Origin: Kitasatospora phosalacinea
GTDB taxonomy: Bacteria; Actinomycetota; Actinomycetes; Streptomycetales; Streptomycetaceae
Direction of reading: 5' to 3'
Assembly: GCF_000716545.1 (NCBI RefSeq)
Contig: NZ_JNWZ01000003.1
Coordinates: 1-64,000 of the forward strand
Length of the DNA: 64,000 nucleotides
The stretch's first letter is position 1; every line of letters starts with the position of its first letter. This document shows positions 61,917 to 64,000 of this stretch, piece by piece. The notes under the pieces were generated by a model, which had not been told where the DNA came from, searched no databases, and was given only the letters and a program-made list of their open reading frames with translations. The translations under genes and the position numbers were made by a program.

Positions 61917-62987
61917 TCAGGGGTGCAGCTTCGGCAGGACGGTCTCGGCGACCCGGTAGGCCTCCTCCAGCAGCGGGTTGCCGGAGAGGATGAAGGTGTC
62001 CACGCCCAACTCCTGGAATTCCCTCAGCCGTTCGACGACCTGCTCGGTGGAGCCGACCACGGCGGTGCCGGGGCCGGGGCGGAACAGGCTCATCCCGGGC
62101 CACAGGTTGGGGTGGGCCTCCAGCTCGCGGGCCCGGGCCGGGACGCGGCCGCCGTGCTGGCGGAACTGGCGCTGCCAGCCGATGCCGTCCTCGCCGGTCC
62201 GGCCGCCGAGCTGGCGGGCGTAGGTGGCCTCGCTGGTGACGTCGAGCAGGCGGTCGGCGGCGGCCCAGGCCTGTTCCTCGGTGTCGCGGACGATCAGGTG
62301 CAGGCGCAGGCCGAGCCGCAGGGTGCGGCCGTGGGCGGCGGCGCGTTCGCGGACGCGCTCCAGCTTCTCCTTGAGCAGGTGCGGGGGTTCGCCCCAGGTG
62401 AGGTAGACGTCGACGTGTTCGGCGGCGACCTCGATCCCGGCCGGGGAGGAGCCGCCGAACCAGAGCGGGATGTGTCCTTCGCGCAGCGGCGGCAGGTCGC
62501 GCAGCGAGGCACCGGCGTTCTTCAGCTGGTAGAACTCGCCCTCGTGGTCGAAGACTTCGCCGCTGGTGAGGCGCTTGACCAGGCTCCAGTACTCGGCGGA
62601 CAGCCGGTAGCGGTCGTCGTGCTCGACGTGCAGGCCGTACTCGCGCAGCTGGTTGGTGGAGCCGTTGACCACGTTGAAGCGGAGCCGGCCGGGGCCGTGC
62701 AGGTGCTCGAAGGAGAGCGCCATCTTGGCCAGCAGGGTGGGCGAGACCAGGCCGGGGTGGACGGCCAGCAGGGGCTGGAAGCCGGGGCCGGTGGCGGCGG
62801 CCAGGGCGGAGCCGAGCGTCCACACGTCGTACTGGTCGGTGGCGAGCAGCGCGCCGGTGTAGCCGAGCCGTTCGACGGTGGCGGCGAGGTGCTGGAGGTA
62901 GCCGAGGTCGACCGGGCGGCGGCCTTCGGGCTCCCACGGGTAGTGGCCCTCGCGGGGGATCAGGTACCAGAGGACTTCGGTGGCCAT
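61917..62987 (-). CDS. ssuD: FMNH2-dependent sulfonate monooxygenase, SsuD-like
   Basis: The product has 356 residues of the bacterial luciferase-like fold. SsuD-type stretches are EVLWYLIPREGHYP, GYTGALLATDQYDVWTLGSALAAATGPGFQPLLAVHPGLVSPTLLAKMA, GRLRFNVVNGSTNQLREYGL, HDDRYRLSAEYW and PLWFGGSSPAGIEVAAEHVDVYLTWGEP. It releases sulfite from alkanesulfonates with reduced FMN. The gene follows the substrate-binding-protein gene by 5 bases, so the two are cotranscribed. The FMN reductase is not in the window. Confidence 0.9.
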   Translation of the reverse strand: MATEVLWYLIPREGHYPWEPEGRRPVDLGYLQHLAATVERLGYTGALLATDQYDVWTLGSALAAATGPGFQPLLAVHPGLVSPTLLAKMALSFEHLHGPGRLRFNVVNGSTNQLREYGLHVEHDDRYRLSAEYWSLVKRLTSGEVFDHEGEFYQLKNAGASLRDLPPLREGHIPLWFGGSSPAGIEVAAEHVDVYLTWGEPPHLLKEKLERVRERAAAHGRTLRLGLRLHLIVRDTEEQAWAAADRLLDVTSEATYARQLGGRTGEDGIGWQRQFRQHGGRVPARARELEAHPNLWPGMSLFRPGPGTAVVGSTEQVVERLREFQELGVDTFILSGNPLLEEAYRVAETVLPKLHP

Positions 62988-62992
62988 GGTGC

Positions 62993-63916
62993 TCAGACCT
63001 TCTGGGTGGCGGCGGGCCGCGCGGCGCGGGCGACGGCGTCGGCGACGGGCCGTTCCAGCTCGGGCAGGTGGATGTCGGCGACGGTGACGGCGCGGTCGAT
63101 GAAACCGACCTGGTGGAAGATGTCGGCGGCTTCCTGCTGCTCGGCGACGAACTCGGCGGTGGCGGGCTCCAGTCGCCAGGGCAGGGCGGCGAGCGCGGTG
63201 TGCCAGTCGGCGGCCTCGCCGCCCTGGTCCTCGGCGGCGATGGCGGCGGCCTCGGCGGGGTTGGCGGCGGCCCAGTGGTCGGCGCGCTGCAGGGCGGTGA
63301 CGATGGCGGCGACCACCTCGGGCCGCTGGACGGCGAGTTCGCGGCGGGTGAAGAACACCGAGCGGTCGGTGATGACGTCGCCGGTGCGGACCAGTTCGCG
63401 GAAGTGGCCGGTGCGGCGGGCGGCGGCGAGCTCGGCGCCCTGGGCGATCCAGCCGGCGATCCGGCCCTCGCGCAGCCGCTCGGCCTCGTCGCCGGCCGGG
63501 CGCTCGGCGGTGATGTCGTCGCGGTAGGAGAGCCCGTGCTGGTGCAGGGCCTTGGCGAGCAGGTGGGTCTGCCAGGAGCCGATGCCGAGCACCACGGTGG
63601 CGCCCTTGAGGTCGGCGATCGAGTGCACCGGCCCGTCGGCGGCGACCAGCAGCGCGCCGTGGTCGGGGCGGGGCGCGGAGACGGCGGTGTAGACGATGTC
63701 GTGTCCGGCGGCCTGGGCGGTGATCGGCGGGGTGGATCCGGTGCCGCCGAAGTCGATGGTGCCGTCGGCCAGGTAGGGGCCGGTCTTGGTGCCGTCGGTG
63801 TAGTGGTGGAACTCGGCGCTCTCGCCGAGCGGGGCCAACTCCTGCTGGAGGTAGTCGAGTCGGGCCAGGTGGTAGAGGGACGGGTTGGAGCGGTGCACAC
63901 CGACGGTGATGGTCAT
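62993..63916 (-). CDS. ABC transporter substrate-binding protein of SsuA/TauA type, without visible signal peptide
   Basis: The product has 307 residues. The PBP2 fold is seen in ITVGVHRSNPSLYHLARLDYLQQELAPLG, TIDFGGTGSTPPITAQAAGHDIVYTAVSAP, IADLKGATVVLGIGSWQTHLLAKALHQHGL and VFFTRRELAVQRPEVVAAIVTALQRADHW. It should bind a sulfonate for import. Starting at ATG 63916 (GGAAAGAG upstream) there is no signal peptide or lipobox, which is odd for a binding protein; no upstream in-frame extension with a signal exists in the 80 bases available. SsuC/SsuB may lie beyond the window. Confidence 0.85.
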   Translation of the reverse strand: MTITVGVHRSNPSLYHLARLDYLQQELAPLGESAEFHHYTDGTKTGPYLADGTIDFGGTGSTPPITAQAAGHDIVYTAVSAPRPDHGALLVAADGPVHSIADLKGATVVLGIGSWQTHLLAKALHQHGLSYRDDITAERPAGDEAERLREGRIAGWIAQGAELAAARRTGHFRELVRTGDVITDRSVFFTRRELAVQRPEVVAAIVTALQRADHWAAANPAEAAAIAAEDQGGEAADWHTALAALPWRLEPATAEFVAEQQEAADIFHQVGFIDRAVTVADIHLPELERPVADAVARAARPAATQKV

Positions 63917-63942
63917 GGCGGTCTCTTTCCTTGGTCGGGCGG

Positions 63943-64000
63943 TCAGTTGGCGTGCTGTGACGCAGCGTGCTGCGGCGCGGAGTGCCGTGCTGCGGAGTGC
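63943..64000 (-). CDS. C-terminal end of an upstream gene (partial)
   Basis: The minus-strand frame is open from the window edge to TGA at 63945-63943 and ends in a His/Ser/Ala/Gln-rich tail (QHAASQHAN). It ends 26 bases before the binding-protein gene, as expected for an operon neighbour. Only 18 codons are visible, in a repetitive GTGCTGCGG-type sequence, so it may not be coding at all. Confidence 0.3.
   Translation of the reverse strand, partial: HSAARHSAPQHAASQHAN

Noticed and set aside
63950..64000. GTGCTGCGG-type short direct repeats at the window end
   Set aside because: Too short and cut by the window edge to decide between a low-complexity gene end and a true repeat array; no CRISPR-like spacing.

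Overview
The window is very high in GC (about 72-74% by eye), codes densely on both strands with third codon positions almost always G or C, uses GTG and TTG starts freely, and carries families typical of Streptomyces and relatives: a SARP/AfsR regulator, IclR regulators, an RNase Sa-like secreted ribonuclease, LAxTG sortase substrates, a HelR RNA-polymerase helicase and MMPL transporters. It is almost certainly a chromosomal segment of a Streptomyces- or Kitasatospora-like actinomycete. No CRISPR array, rRNA, intact transposase or canonical tRNA was seen.

Layout. 0-6.1 kb holds surface and secreted proteins: a Tat-exported DyP peroxidase cut by the window edge, a beta-helix lipoprotein, a membrane-anchored protein and a large LASTG-anchored SpaA/SdrD-like surface protein. 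6.6-12.4 kb holds a small unknown gene, a LysE exporter and a four-gene redox cluster: di-iron hydrolase, PDR-type ferredoxin reductase, M24 peptidase and an epoxide-hydrolase/SDR fusion resembling mycobacterial EphD. 12.7-22 kb is mixed: a PNPOx protein, an HSL esterase, HelR with an upstream palindrome matching the rifamycin-associated element, two decayed gene remnants (one of ureD), a YhgE-type permease, and AraC, GNAT and IclR proteins.

22-40.7 kb is a purine-to-glyoxylate catabolism region: catalase, allantoicase, allantoinase, glycerate kinase, tartronate semialdehyde reductase and hydroxypyruvate isomerase on the minus strand; OHCU decarboxylase, HIU hydrolase, uricase, an NCS2 purine permease and 8-oxoguanine deaminase on the plus strand; then malate synthase and a divergent IclR regulator (AllR-like). 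Together they would import purines, oxidise urate to allantoin, open and cleave it, and pass glyoxylate to malate or glycerate. Four promoters share a TTCAAC-N5-GTTGAA-like palindrome, the probable operator. Two related inverted-repeat elements flank the alc-allB-glxK block. No glyoxylate carboligase gene is in the window.

Inside this region sits the most unusual locus: a Ro60/Rsr (TROVE) gene preceded by three tandem Y-RNA-like units at about 37.25-37.62 kb. They share GGTGCGCAGGC-N3-GGTTACTTC and a closing stem that covaries between units. One unit carries a tRNA mimic in permuted order (T arm, capped acceptor stem, D arm).

40.7-47.3 kb holds a decayed gene, a secreted domain protein, a GH16 glucanase, the RNase Sa-like enzyme, a small lipocalin-like protein, an esterase, and a TetR/SDR divergent pair with a clear operator. 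47.3-53.5 kb holds a universal stress protein and an aspartate 4-decarboxylase with two AspT-type antiporters, which could form a decarboxylation-driven proton-motive cycle. 53.5-60.1 kb holds a DUF488 protein, an MMPL exporter with SARP-like direct repeats in its promoter, and a 1136-residue SARP/AAA/TPR regulator. The end holds a truncated hemoglobin, an aldo/keto reductase and an SsuD/SsuA-like sulfonate gene pair.

All calls come from reading the sequence; no database search was run. Start codons were chosen by ribosome-binding site, overlap and signal-peptide logic. Coordinates of a few starts could be off by a codon or so.
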